A DNA stretch of 64,000 nucleotides from Zoogloea sp041908905 (GTDB lineage: Bacteria; Pseudomonadota; Gammaproteobacteria; Burkholderiales; Rhodocyclaceae): contig NZ_JAYREK010000003.1 in the NCBI RefSeq assembly GCF_041908905.1, forward strand, positions 1 to 64,000. The letters are read 5' to 3'. Positions 46,291-53,983 of the stretch are shown piece after piece. The position numbers and the translations under genes are program-made. The first letter of the stretch is position 1. Every line of letters begins with the position of its first letter. The notes below the pieces were generated by a model that saw nothing but the letters and a program-made list of their open reading frames with translations, ran no database searches and had not been told where the DNA came from.

Positions 46291-46884
46291 TCAAACCAAT
46301 AATTCGCTGAGGAAATCGCCGCGGGCCTTTTCCCCGTCGACATGGGAAGCCACCGCCTGGGCAAAGATATCGACCGCAATACCGCCGGGGTATTTAGGGT
46401 AGAGATCATCGAGCACGTCGTCGATCATCATGCTGGCCACCGGTCCGGCATATTTCTTCAATATCACCCGGGCCCGCTCTATTACGACGTCTATTTCCGG
46501 AAGAGGGCGATCGAGGGGCGTCGCGAGCCCCGAATTGGTCACCACGTTGCCGATGGAGCGGAGCGCATCCAGAATCGCGACACCCGTGCGGCTGATCGAC
46601 GCCGTCGCGCCGGAGGCCGCCGCCACGCTCTCCATGCCCGACATGATCGAGCTGGTCATCAGGAACAGCGGCGTCGAAATCCCCTGCCGGCGCATCTGGC
46701 GCCCGAGGCGGAAGCCGCTGCTGCCATCCGCCAGCGGGGCGGCGTCGCAGAACACCGCGCCGAATCTGCCGATGGAACACAGGCTCAGCGCCTCATCGAC
46801 CGAATTGGTCACCTTGGCCACCTTGACCAGGCCCGGCGGCACGATTGCGGCATCGTTGGTAACGAACAGAATCGCTGTCGTCAT
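46291..46884 (-). CDS. Degenerate receiver-like protein with DUF8082-like C-terminus
   Basis: A 197-residue protein, first in a three-gene operon. Residues 1-115 look like a response-regulator receiver: acidic Asp11, a possible phospho-acceptor Asp47 in FGAVFCDAAP, and Thr in LFLMTSS; but the conserved Lys is replaced (SISRTG). Residues about 135-197 (RARVILKKYAGPVASMMIDDVL and on) resemble the helical DUF8082 end found in some bacterial Ser/Thr kinases. No output domain for DNA binding is seen. The ATG at 46884 is used. Function unknown; the domain calls are by eye. Confidence 0.65.
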   Translation of the reverse strand: MTTAILFVTNDAAIVPPGLVKVAKVTNSVDEALSLCSIGRFGAVFCDAAPLADGSSGFRLGRQMRRQGISTPLFLMTSSIMSGMESVAAASGATASISRTGVAILDALRSIGNVVTNSGLATPLDRPLPEIDVVIERARVILKKYAGPVASMMIDDVLDDLYPKYPGGIAVDIFAQAVASHVDGEKARGDFLSELLV

Positions 46885-47017
46885 TGGAAATCCCAATTCG
46901 CATTTCAATGGTCACCATCGGCGCGCCACAACACAAATCGCGCCAACCCATTTTGGGTCAGACCATGAAATATAATCTGACAAATGAATTGTTAGATTAT
47001 GCTAAACCCCAAAAGAA

Positions 47018-47039
47018 AAGCCGCTATTCAAAGCGGCTT
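47018..47039 (-). terminator. Rho-independent terminator after yaeQ
   Basis: AAGCCGCT / AGCGGCTT form a perfect 8-base-pair stem with a 6-base loop; on the minus strand TTTTCTTTT follows. It lies about 97 bases beyond the yaeQ stop. The rest of 46885-47135 is AT-rich, non-coding, and probably holds the promoter of the receiver-like gene. Confidence 0.75.
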
Positions 47040-47135
47040 GTCTTGTGACGCATTTCACAAGGGGCAGTAATGGATTTCCTGCCGCCCGAATTGGGTTTTT
47101 ATTCCCCGAATTGGGCTTTCAATAGGCGATGTCCC

Positions 47136-47678
47136 TCATTCGGGAAATACGGAGCGGAGGGTGATGCTGAGGGTGGTAGCGCCGGACGAGAACCAGATCT
47201 GCCCGTCCTGGATCGTGCAGCTGATTTCCATGTTGCGTTCGGCCAGCGCCGCGAGGGCGCGGGAGTCCTCCTGGGCCAGCGCCAGCACGCGCAGTTTGGG
47301 CAGGCGCGACAGCGCCGCGGCATCCTTCTGCCACCAGACATCCACCGCGCGACCACCGTAGGCCAGCACGATCACTTCATCCGCCTTGCCGCTGGCCCGG
47401 CGCAGCAGGCGCTCGTCAGGCAGGCCGACCTCGATCCAGCGCAGGATCCGGCCGGAATCGTCCTTCAGCCACAGGGCCGGCTCGTCGTCGGTGGAGATGC
47501 CGCGGCCGAACTGCAGGCGCTCATCGGCATGCAGGGCGAAGGCGAGGATGCGGACCATCATCCGCTCGTCGGTCTCGGACGGATGCCGGGCCAAGGTGAG
47601 CCCATGTTCGGCAAAATGGCCCCGGTCGAGGTCGGAGACGTTGAGGGTGGCGCGGAAGATGGTGGATTTGAGGGCCAT
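47136..47678 (-). CDS. yaeQ: YaeQ family protein
   Basis: A 180-residue PD-(D/E)xK-fold protein. Family marks are MALKSTIFRATLNVSDLDRGHF, HPSETDERMMVRILAFAL, the acidic-basic site DEPALWLKDDSGRILRWIEVG, and the C-terminal TLSITLRSVFPE. The fold suggests a nuclease ancestry, but no activity is established for the family. Length is standard. It is flanked by terminators on both sides, so it is a single-gene unit. Confidence 0.92.
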   Translation of the reverse strand: MALKSTIFRATLNVSDLDRGHFAEHGLTLARHPSETDERMMVRILAFALHADERLQFGRGISTDDEPALWLKDDSGRILRWIEVGLPDERLLRRASGKADEVIVLAYGGRAVDVWWQKDAAALSRLPKLRVLALAQEDSRALAALAERNMEISCTIQDGQIWFSSGATTLSITLRSVFPE

Positions 47679-47699
47679 GGCAGCGGTAAAACAATAAAA

Positions 47700-47722
47700 A
47701 ACCGGGCCCTGCGGGCCCGGTT
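47700..47722 (-). terminator. Rho-independent terminator after the helical-repeat lipoprotein
   Basis: AACCGGGCCC / GGGCCCGGTT form a 10-base-pair stem with a 3-base loop; on the minus strand a run of T follows. It directly follows the lipoprotein stop. Confidence 0.85.
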
Positions 47723-47745
47723 GTTGGTAACGGCTGGCGGGGTGC

Positions 47746-48114
47746 TTACTTGCCGACCGCAGCCTTCGCCTTGTCGGCGGCTTCCTTGGTGGCATCGGCG
47801 GTAGCGGCAACAGCTTCCTTGCCCGCCTCCTTGACCTCGCCGGCCGCTTCCTTGGCGGCAGCCACGGCGTCCTTCGCGGCGTCCTTGGTCGCATCGACCG
47901 CCTCCTTGCCAGCCTCCTTGGTGGCGTCGGCGGCTTCCTTGCCCGCTTCCTTGGCGGCTTCGGCGGCCTGCTTGGCAGCCTCTTCAGCCTTCTGGGCGGC
48001 TTCCTTGGCGGCATCGACGACCGGAGCAGGGGCCGGAGCCGGCTCTTCCTTCTTGGAACAGGCGGCGAGGCCGACGGCGATCAGGGTGGCGAGGAGGAGG
48101 GAACGGGTATTCAT
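47746..48114 (-). CDS. Lipoprotein with Ala/Lys/Glu 11-residue helical repeats
   Basis: A 122-residue protein. The lipobox GLAAC gives lipidated Cys19. A short Pro-rich linker is followed by about 90 residues built from 11-residue repeats (KEAGKEAADAT, KEAGKEAVDAT, KDAAKDAVAAA and variants) that should form one long amphipathic helix. This resembles LEA-type or apolipoprotein-like repeats, and in envelope proteins such helices act as spacers or stress protectants. The Ala content is extreme. Function is unknown. Confidence 0.8.
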   Translation of the reverse strand: MNTRSLLLATLIAVGLAACSKKEEPAPAPAPVVDAAKEAAQKAEEAAKQAAEAAKEAGKEAADATKEAGKEAVDATKDAAKDAVAAAKEAAGEVKEAGKEAVAATADATKEAADKAKAAVGK

Positions 48115-48268
48115 CGGAAGATCTCCAGCAGGATAGTGAAAACGGGTTTTCAGGCGGACCGGAAGCGTCCGTGAAGCATGTACGTGCCACCATAACGCAT
48201 CAGGCCAGGCACAGGATGACGCGCGCCCAAAAAAATTCAGGCCGATTTTCGGGGGCATACCACAAAGA

Positions 48269-48306
48269 AAAATCCCTGCCTGGCACAGGGCCCGGGCAGG
48301 GATTTT
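48269..48306 (-). terminator. Rho-independent terminator after efp
   Basis: AAAATCCCTGCC / GGCAGGGATTTT form a 12-base-pair stem; on the minus strand a T-run follows. It lies 22 bases past the efp stop. Confidence 0.88.
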
Positions 48307-48328
48307 CGGGAATGCCGGCAACGCGCGA

Positions 48329-48889
48329 TTACTTGACGCGGTTGCGGTACTCGTCGGTACGGGTGTCGATTTCGATCTTGTCGCCGATTTCCACAAAGGC
48401 CGGGACGGACAGCTCGAAGCCGCTCGGCGCGATGCGGGCGGGCTTCAGCACCTTGCCGGAGGTGTCGCCCTTGACGGCGGGCTCGGTGTATTCGACTTCG
48501 CGGACGACGGTGGTCGGCAGCTCGACCGAGATGGCCTTGCCGTTGTAGAACACCACTTCGCAGGGCATGCCGTCGACCAGGTACTTGAGCGCGTCGGTCA
48601 TGTTCTCGGCCTCGACTTCGTACTGCTCGTAGTCGGCGTCCATGAACACGTACATCGGATCGGCAAAGTAGGAGTAGGTCACTTCCTTGCGGTCGAGGAC
48701 GACGATCTCGAACTTGTCGTCAGCCTTGTAAACCGACTCGGACGGCGCACCGGTGAGCAGGTTCTTGAGCTTCATCTTGACGACGGCGGCATTGCGGCCG
48801 GACTTGTTGTACTCGGCCTTCTGCACCACGAGGGCGTCGCTGCCCACCATGATCACGTTGCCGGAGCGGAGTTCCATTGCGGTTTTCAT
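48329..48889 (-). CDS. efp: Elongation factor P, Arg32 type
   Basis: A 186-residue EF-P with three beta-barrel domains. It rescues ribosomes stalled at proline runs. The tip loop reads NKSGRNAAVV with Arg32 in place of the lysine of E. coli EF-P. Arg32-type EF-P is activated by rhamnosylation, and the matching enzyme gene earP lies 55 bases upstream on the same strand. The ATG at 48889 has AGGA seven bases upstream. Confidence 0.96.
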   Translation of the reverse strand: MKTAMELRSGNVIMVGSDALVVQKAEYNKSGRNAAVVKMKLKNLLTGAPSESVYKADDKFEIVVLDRKEVTYSYFADPMYVFMDADYEQYEVEAENMTDALKYLVDGMPCEVVFYNGKAISVELPTTVVREVEYTEPAVKGDTSGKVLKPARIAPSGFELSVPAFVEIGDKIEIDTRTDEYRNRVK

Positions 48890-48944
48890 GCTGTTTCCTG
48901 CTGAGCTGTTGATTGCGCGGCACGTGCCACGAAAAATACCTAAC

Positions 48945-50126
48945 CTAACATTCTAACTTAAGTTCGCAAAACTGCACCAGTTTTGAGGCGAGCTCGCCGG
49001 CCTCCTGCAACTGCCCGACCCACCGGACGGCGTGGGCGCGCAGGGCCGGAAGCGCCGCCGCGAAGGCCGGCCAGGCCTCCGCCACGCCGCTTTCCCGGTT
49101 CCAGGCCTGCCAGAACGCCACAAGGGCGCGGGCCGCTGCGGGATCCAGCCCGTCGCAGAAGCGGACCATGAAGGCATCGAGCTTCGCAAGGTGGGCTTCC
49201 TCGTCCTGTGGATAAATGTGCCAGACGAAGGGTTGCCCGGCCCACTGGGCGCGCACGAAGGAGTCCTCGCCGCGGACGAAATTCAGGTCGCAGGCCCACA
49301 GCAGCTCGTCGTAGCGGCGCTGCGCGACGAAGGGCAGCACCTGGAGGGTCAGCGCGCCACGCTGCAGCCGCGCGCCCACGTCCATACCGGCCACCCCGAA
49401 TGCAGCGGCGACGCTGGCGAGCACCCGCCCCTCGGGAACCAGGCAGGTCACCGGATGATTTGCCCGGCTCCAGGTGTCGAGGAGGGGCGCCAGCCCCGCA
49501 TTTTCGTAGGCGAACAGCGAGACGCACAGCTCATCGGGCGCCCGCTGCGCGAGTCCGAGGGCCGAGCGGAAGGCCTCCACTGAAAAGGCCGCCCGGCGCG
49601 CGGCGTAATCGGCCTCGCGCAGCACGCCACCGGTCCGCCGGTCGAAGCCGGGGAAGAAAAAATACTCGACCAGCGGCAGCCTCGGATGGGGCGAGGGCAG
49701 GCCGTGGCAGCCCGTCACCCACTCTTCGGCACTGAGGTATTCGAGATTTATCCACAGCGGCCTCGGATCACGGCGCGCCATGGCCTCGGTGAAGGCCTCC
49801 GGAAGCCGGCACGCAAAGGACGCCAGCACCACCTGCCCCGGCTCGACGGGCGCCAGAGGCGTCTCCCAGCGGCGGATCTCGACCCCATCGATGACCTGGG
49901 AGGCCCTGCCGACGTCCAGCCCGGGCAGCAGACGCGCCGCGCTGACCAGGTCATCCACCCACAGGCGCACGGAAATCCGGTGCTCGACCGCCAGTTGACG
50001 CGCCAGCCGCCAGCACACACCGATGTCGCCGAAGTTGTCCACCACGGAACAGAAGAGATCCCAGGGCGCCGGCGACGGCGTCACAGGGCCCGGAGAAGGG
50101 GTTTTCGGCGTCAAGATTGGGGACAA
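48945..50126 (-). CDS. earP: EF-P arginine rhamnosyltransferase EarP
   Basis: A 393-residue GT-B glycosyltransferase that transfers rhamnose from dTDP-rhamnose to Arg32 of EF-P. Expected catalytic residues are in place: both Asp in VDNFGDIGVCWRL and Glu in RGEDSFVRAQ. The frame starts with TTG at 50126, giving about 20 Pro/Thr-rich residues before the conserved WDLFCSVVDNFGD; GTG at 50084 would give an ordinary-length N-terminus, so the start is uncertain. Two perfect DnaA-box sequences happen to lie within the gene (49207-49215 and 49748-49756). Confidence 0.93.
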   Translation of the reverse strand: MSPILTPKTPSPGPVTPSPAPWDLFCSVVDNFGDIGVCWRLARQLAVEHRISVRLWVDDLVSAARLLPGLDVGRASQVIDGVEIRRWETPLAPVEPGQVVLASFACRLPEAFTEAMARRDPRPLWINLEYLSAEEWVTGCHGLPSPHPRLPLVEYFFFPGFDRRTGGVLREADYAARRAAFSVEAFRSALGLAQRAPDELCVSLFAYENAGLAPLLDTWSRANHPVTCLVPEGRVLASVAAAFGVAGMDVGARLQRGALTLQVLPFVAQRRYDELLWACDLNFVRGEDSFVRAQWAGQPFVWHIYPQDEEAHLAKLDAFMVRFCDGLDPAAARALVAFWQAWNRESGVAEAWPAFAAALPALRAHAVRWVGQLQEAGELASKLVQFCELKLEC

Positions 50127-50230
50127 GTCGGCTGAGAAACGTCGGCCAGATTGTGCACAAAGCCTTCACGCAAGGCGAGGCGGGATTTCATCAACAATCG
50201 CCACACAGCCCATCCAGCGCCTTGTCGACA

Positions 50231-50355
50231 GCTTTATTTTTAAAGCAAGTAAATGATAAATATGGTTTTTTAATGGTTATCCACAGAAACAGGCCGAGCG
50301 TAAACGTAAACTTTATTTATTTAAATACAAAAACTAATAACAAACCCTCTCAACC
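50231..50355 (+). repeat. Diverged direct repeat, copy 1
   Basis: It contains CTTTATTTTTAAAGC, the DnaA box with TTATCCACAGAAA, TTATTTATTTAAATACAAAAA and ACAAACCCTCTCAACC in this order. The same order recurs in copy 2 at 51065-51169 with many substitutions and small indels. Confidence 0.65.
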
Positions 50356-50359
50356 TGGA

Positions 50360-50790
50360 TCCGGCCGGCCGACCCCTTCAGGCGCTTCTGGAAAGCGGCG
50401 CCGACCGGCAGGTTGCTGCTGATCAGCACGCTTGTAGCGTCGCGACACGAGTTGGAAGAACAGGTGCCCCACCGCCGAGTTGAACAACACCGTGTAGCCC
50501 CGCTCGACCGCTTCGCGCCCGAGCGCCACCGCCAGGTGCGTCTTGCCCACGCCCGGTGGGCCGAGCAGCAGCAAAGCCTGGCCATGGCCGACCCAGCGGC
50601 CAGATACCGCCGCACCATGTTGCGCGCAATCCCCAGCGTCCAGGCGATCCACTTCGCTCCCCAACCGGACGATGGTCGTGACCGCCTCTGAATCCGACAT
50701 CTCCTGCGCTCCGCAAACGACACGGCGCACAGGATTCACCTCGATGTGCTTCATTTCCACTGACGGCCTCCTTGCGAACAAGGGGGTCAA
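50360..50790 (-). pseudogene. IS21-family istA/istB remnant, internally deleted and frameshifted
   Basis: Reading leftward, a piece of IstA start (VTTIVRLGSE in one frame, then KWIAWTLGIARNMVRRYLAAG in another) is joined directly to a piece of the helper ATPase IstB (LLGPPGVGKTHLAVALGREAVERGYTVLFNSA, Walker A intact). The frame then changes again (LISSNLPVG). Most of istA, including its catalytic domain, is gone. It cannot be functional. Confidence 0.8.
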
Positions 50791-50940
50791 GTCCTCGTGT
50801 CGTCACGGGGGGCAATTTACGGTGTCGCCTGACACCAGCCGCAGCAATCGTGGTGACAGGCCGATGTTTGGTGCGAAATTTTCCGCTGGCGGCAGTTTTC
50901 TGGCTGAAATCAGCGGTTCGGCAAGCAAGACTGTGAACAA
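50360..50940 (-). mobile_element. Remnant of an IS21-like insertion sequence
   Basis: Besides the broken istA/istB pieces, 50790-50940 looks like the terminal part of an IS21-type element, with a run of related segments (CGGTGTCGCCTGACACC, GGTGACAGGCC and a CCGCTGGCGGCAGTTTTCTGG stretch). The outer limits are approximate and no target-site duplication was found. Confidence 0.5.
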
Positions 50941-51064
50941 GTAGACGCGTAGCTGGGGGTTCAAAATGTGGACAAGTCACGTTACCGCAGAAGACCAAAA
51001 TTTCGTCCCCATTTTGTCCCAGTCTACCCAGACCACCTTTCCCGTGTTTTTTCCAGTGAACAAT

Positions 51065-51169
51065 GCTTTGTTTTTAAAACCGTTTGATAAGTTATCCACA
51101 GAAAACCCCGGACCATAGTTAACGTTGTCTTATATATTTAAAGAAAAACAAGAACTACAAACCTCAACC
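51065..51169 (+). repeat. Diverged direct repeat, copy 2
   Basis: It contains GCTTTGTTTTTAAAAC, the DnaA box with TTATCCACAGAAA, TTATATATTTAAAGAAAAAC and ACAAACCTCAACC, matching copy 1 in order and spacing. The remaining bases up to 51323 hold no gene; 51240-51320 should contain the promoter of the next gene. Confidence 0.65.
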
Positions 51170-51323
51170 CAACCGGAGCCGGCCTGCGGGCAACCCCCGG
51201 GGCAGGCAGGCACAGCAGCGCCTGCAGGCGGTTTTTGCGTGATCCTGTTAAATCCGGCGCTGGCCAGGCTGACGCAAGGGCACAAGAACCGATACACTGC
51301 ATCGCTTACATCCGGAGCAGGCC

Positions 51324-51797
51324 TTGCATTTCGAACATCTCGTCCAGATCAACGACCCCGCCAACCCCCCGGCAGACCTCCTGAGCCGGGAACAGGTGTG
51401 GACCGGCCTGATGTATCGGGTGCACGAACCCACGGTATTCCTGCCTGGCCTGGACCGCTGCGTGTTGACGGAGCGATCGGCAGACCGGATCACCCGGGAG
51501 CTTCACTTCGGCAACTCGCGCATCCTCGATACGGTGACCTTCGAGCCCCTGGAATGGGTGTGTTTCGAGTCGGCAGCGACAGCGGAACACGCGGGCGGGC
51601 GACTCACGATCCGTCTCGAGGAGCCCGACAGCGGGCAGCTGTTCCTGCGCTTCACCTACGAAACCACCCTCCCCGACGGCGGGGAGGCGGGGGAGGGCGT
51701 ACAGGTGTCGGAATTCGTGAAATCCGCCTACCGCGCCTCCGATCTGGATACGGTGCGGGTCATCCGCACGATCGCCACCCACGGCCGGCCGCAGTAG
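51324..51797 (+). CDS. DUF1857 family protein (SRPBCC/START-like fold)
   Basis: A 157-residue protein. The opening FEHLVQINDPANPPADLLSREQVWTGL and the later TFEPLEWVCFE and FLRFTYETTLP match the DUF1857/AtaL group with a START-like ligand-binding fold. The start is TTG at 51324 with GGAG six bases upstream. It is 39 bases before the aminotransferase gene on the same strand, suggesting an operon. Ligand unknown. Confidence 0.85.
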   Translation: MHFEHLVQINDPANPPADLLSREQVWTGLMYRVHEPTVFLPGLDRCVLTERSADRITRELHFGNSRILDTVTFEPLEWVCFESAATAEHAGGRLTIRLEEPDSGQLFLRFTYETTLPDGGEAGEGVQVSEFVKSAYRASDLDTVRVIRTIATHGRPQ

Positions 51798-51836
51798 GCG
51801 CATGGCCGGGCGTCCAGCAGACAACCAGGAGAATCC

Positions 51837-52970
51837 ATGAGCATCGACAGACCCGAGATCCGATCCTTCCAGCCGCCGGTGCGTACCCTGATGGGCCCCG
51901 GGCCTTCCGATGTACCGCCGCGCGTCCTGTCGGCGCTGGCCCGGCCGACCGTCGGTCACCTGGATCCCGCCTTTGTCGGGATGATGGACGAACTCAAGAC
52001 CCTGCTCCGTTACGCCTTTCAGACCCGCAACGAGCTGACTTTTCCGGTATCGGGCCCCGGTTCGCTGGGCATGGAGACCTGTTTCGTCAATCTGGTGACC
52101 CCGGGCGACAAGGTGATCGTCTGCGTGAACGGCGTGTTCGGCGGTCGCATGGCCGAAAACGTCCGGCGCCTCGGGGGCGTGGCGGTGATCGTCGAGGATG
52201 CGTGGGGCGCGCCGGTGGATCCGGCCAAGGTCGAAGCGGCCTTCGCGGTCAACCCGGATGCGGCGCTGCTGGCCTTCGTGCACGCGGAAACCTCCACCGG
52301 AGCCCTCTCCGACGCCGCGGCCCTCGCCGCGATTGCCCGGCGCCATGGCGCCCTGACGATCATGGACTGCGTGACGTCGCTGGGCGGCGTGCCGGTGCTG
52401 CTCGACGAGTGGGGCATTGACGCGGCCTACTCGGGCAGCCAGAAGTGCCTGTCGTGCACCCCCGGCCTGTCGCCGGTCAGCTTCTCGGAAGCGGCGGTGG
52501 CGCGCATCAAGGGCAGGCAGGGCGCCTGCCCGAGCTGGTTCCAGGATCTCGGCCTGGTGCTGGGCTACTGGAGCGGCGCGAAACGGACCTATCACCACAC
52601 GGCGCCGGTCAATCCGCTCTACGGCCTGCACGAATCGCTGGTGATCCTCGCGAAGGAAGGCCTGGAGGCGGCCTGGGCGCGGCACCGGGACAACCACCTG
52701 CGCCTGCGCGCCGGTCTGGAGGCGCTGGGCATCCGCTTCGTGGTGAGCGAGGAAGCCCGGCTGCCGCAGCTCAACTCGGTGTGGGTGCCCGAAGGCGTCG
52801 ATGAAGCGGCCGCGCGGGCGCGCCTGCTGCAGGAATTCGGTCTCGAGATCGGTGCCGGCCTGGGCGCCCTGGCGGGTAAGGTGTGGCGGATCGGCCTGAT
52901 GGGGCATTCGAGCCGCCCGGCCAACGTCGCGCTGTGCCTGTCGGCCCTGGAGACGGTGATCAAGGGCTGA
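51837..52970 (+). CDS. Class V aminotransferase (alanine/serine-glyoxylate type)
   Basis: A 377-residue PLP enzyme. The PLP lysine is Lys203 in SGSQKCLSCTPG; the opening LMGPGPSDVPPRVL and the SGPGSLGMETCFVNLV segment are typical of alanine- or serine-glyoxylate aminotransferases. It probably moves amino groups onto glyoxylate. GGAG lies nine bases before the ATG. The gap 52971-53182 shows no gene. Confidence 0.9.
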   Translation: MSIDRPEIRSFQPPVRTLMGPGPSDVPPRVLSALARPTVGHLDPAFVGMMDELKTLLRYAFQTRNELTFPVSGPGSLGMETCFVNLVTPGDKVIVCVNGVFGGRMAENVRRLGGVAVIVEDAWGAPVDPAKVEAAFAVNPDAALLAFVHAETSTGALSDAAALAAIARRHGALTIMDCVTSLGGVPVLLDEWGIDAAYSGSQKCLSCTPGLSPVSFSEAAVARIKGRQGACPSWFQDLGLVLGYWSGAKRTYHHTAPVNPLYGLHESLVILAKEGLEAAWARHRDNHLRLRAGLEALGIRFVVSEEARLPQLNSVWVPEGVDEAAARARLLQEFGLEIGAGLGALAGKVWRIGLMGHSSRPANVALCLSALETVIKG

Positions 52971-53182
52971 AACCCCGGTTTGGTCTGCCGCCGCGACGCG
53001 GGGACCAGGTCAGGGTTTGCTGGAAGAGGCCGGACTTCAGCCGCTGGAGGTCCGCTCTGCATAATCATGCAAATCCTTGTTTCATAAGGATTCAAAGGCA
53101 GTTGGCGGACATTTACGGCAAGCCTGACGGGGCCCGTGTGGATGCCGCTGCGGCGGGTGAGTCGGGGCTCACCCGGGCGGCT

Positions 53183-53440
53183 TCAGCGGGTGGCGGCCTC
53201 GAGGTCCTTCTGGCGCTGGGCGGCCTTCTGCTGGCTTTCGGCCAGCTGTTGTTCGAACTGTTCCTTGGCGGCCTTCGCGCTCTCGGCCTCGCGGGCCTTG
53301 AGCTTGGCTGCGGTGACGGCTGCGCTGCCGCTGTCGCCGAGCCCGCAGGCCGACTGCGACAAGGACAGGACGAGGGACACGCCGAGGGCCAGCAGGGCGC
53401 TGGCCGGGCGTGCGGAAAGGCGGGGAGCGGGGTGCGTCAT
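53183..53440 (-). CDS. Small coiled-coil lipoprotein
   Basis: An 85-residue hypothetical protein. A signal sequence ends in SQSAC with likely lipidated Cys32. The rest is a charged helix (KAREAESAKAAKEQFEQQLAE) that should form a coiled coil. No family is recognised. It is a stand-alone gene on the minus strand. Confidence 0.65.
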   Translation of the reverse strand: MTHPAPRLSARPASALLALGVSLVLSLSQSACGLGDSGSAAVTAAKLKAREAESAKAAKEQFEQQLAESQQKAAQRQKDLEAATR

Positions 53441-53563
53441 GGTCTTCTCCGTCGGGCTGGAAGGGTTTGACGACCGCCCGCCGCAACGGAAGGCACGGGC
53501 CGGGCGTCGGCTGCAACCTTAACGCCCTTCGTGCCTTGCGTCATACCTTGCCGCTTTTTGGGC

Positions 53564-53833
53564 TCACTTTTTGGTGGTTTCCCCGCTCACCGTCAACTCG
53601 CCCTTGAGCTTGGTGATGCTCTTCTCGCCAAAACCCTTGACGTTCTTCAGGTCTTCGACGCTCTTGAAGGGGCCGTTCTTGGTGCGGTAATCGATGATCG
53701 CCTTGGCCTTGGACGGGCCGATACCCTTGATGCCATCCAGATCCGTGGCGGTTGCGGTGTTGAGGTTGACGGCGGCAAAGGCCATGTTGATGCCGAAGAT
53801 GCCGAGTGCGAGGAAGGACAGGATGGTCTTCAT
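53564..53833 (-). CDS. ComEA-like helix-hairpin-helix protein
   Basis: An 89-residue secreted protein: signal peptide (cleavage near AFAAV), then two helix-hairpin-helix units (LDGIKGIGPSKAKAIIDYR and LKNVKGFGEKSITKLKG). ComEA-type proteins bind double-stranded DNA in the periplasm and ratchet it in during natural transformation. No other com genes are adjacent, although a GspE/PulE ATPase lies downstream. Confidence 0.9.
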   Translation of the reverse strand: MKTILSFLALGIFGINMAFAAVNLNTATATDLDGIKGIGPSKAKAIIDYRTKNGPFKSVEDLKNVKGFGEKSITKLKGELTVSGETTKK

Positions 53834-53983
53834 GGTTCAGGCTCCGCTGGTTGATTGACGACGTCATTATAGTGTGGTTTTGTACATGTATGCCAAGGGG
53901 GTCGGCAACATTTCGAGAGATTTTTTCTCAGACCAAACGGCGTCTCGTGCGTTGAATGGGGAACATCCGCTCCGGAGCGAGTC

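Larger units (their letters stand above)
50140..51180. other. Candidate replication origin region (DnaA boxes plus AT-rich stretches), interrupted by an IS21 remnant
   Basis: About 1 kb free of intact genes. Perfect DnaA boxes TTATCCACA lie at 50277-50285 and 51092-51100. One-mismatch boxes on the other strand lie at 50932-50940 (TGTGAACAA) and 50966-50974 (TGTGGACAA), and a near box TTGTGCACA at 50151. Each perfect box is followed by an A/T-rich stretch (about 50313-50345 and 51125-51160) like a DNA-unwinding element, very unlike the GC-rich surroundings. Genes to the left (44.7-50.1 kb, and the atp operon) run leftward; most to the right (51.3-60.2 kb) run rightward. No dnaA or dnaN is present, so this is a candidate only. 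Confidence 0.55.

Noticed and set aside
49207..49756. Two perfect DnaA boxes inside earP, plus one at 45112-45120
   Set aside because: They lie in conserved coding sequence with no AT-rich partner, so I did not count them as part of the candidate origin, although accessory roles are possible.
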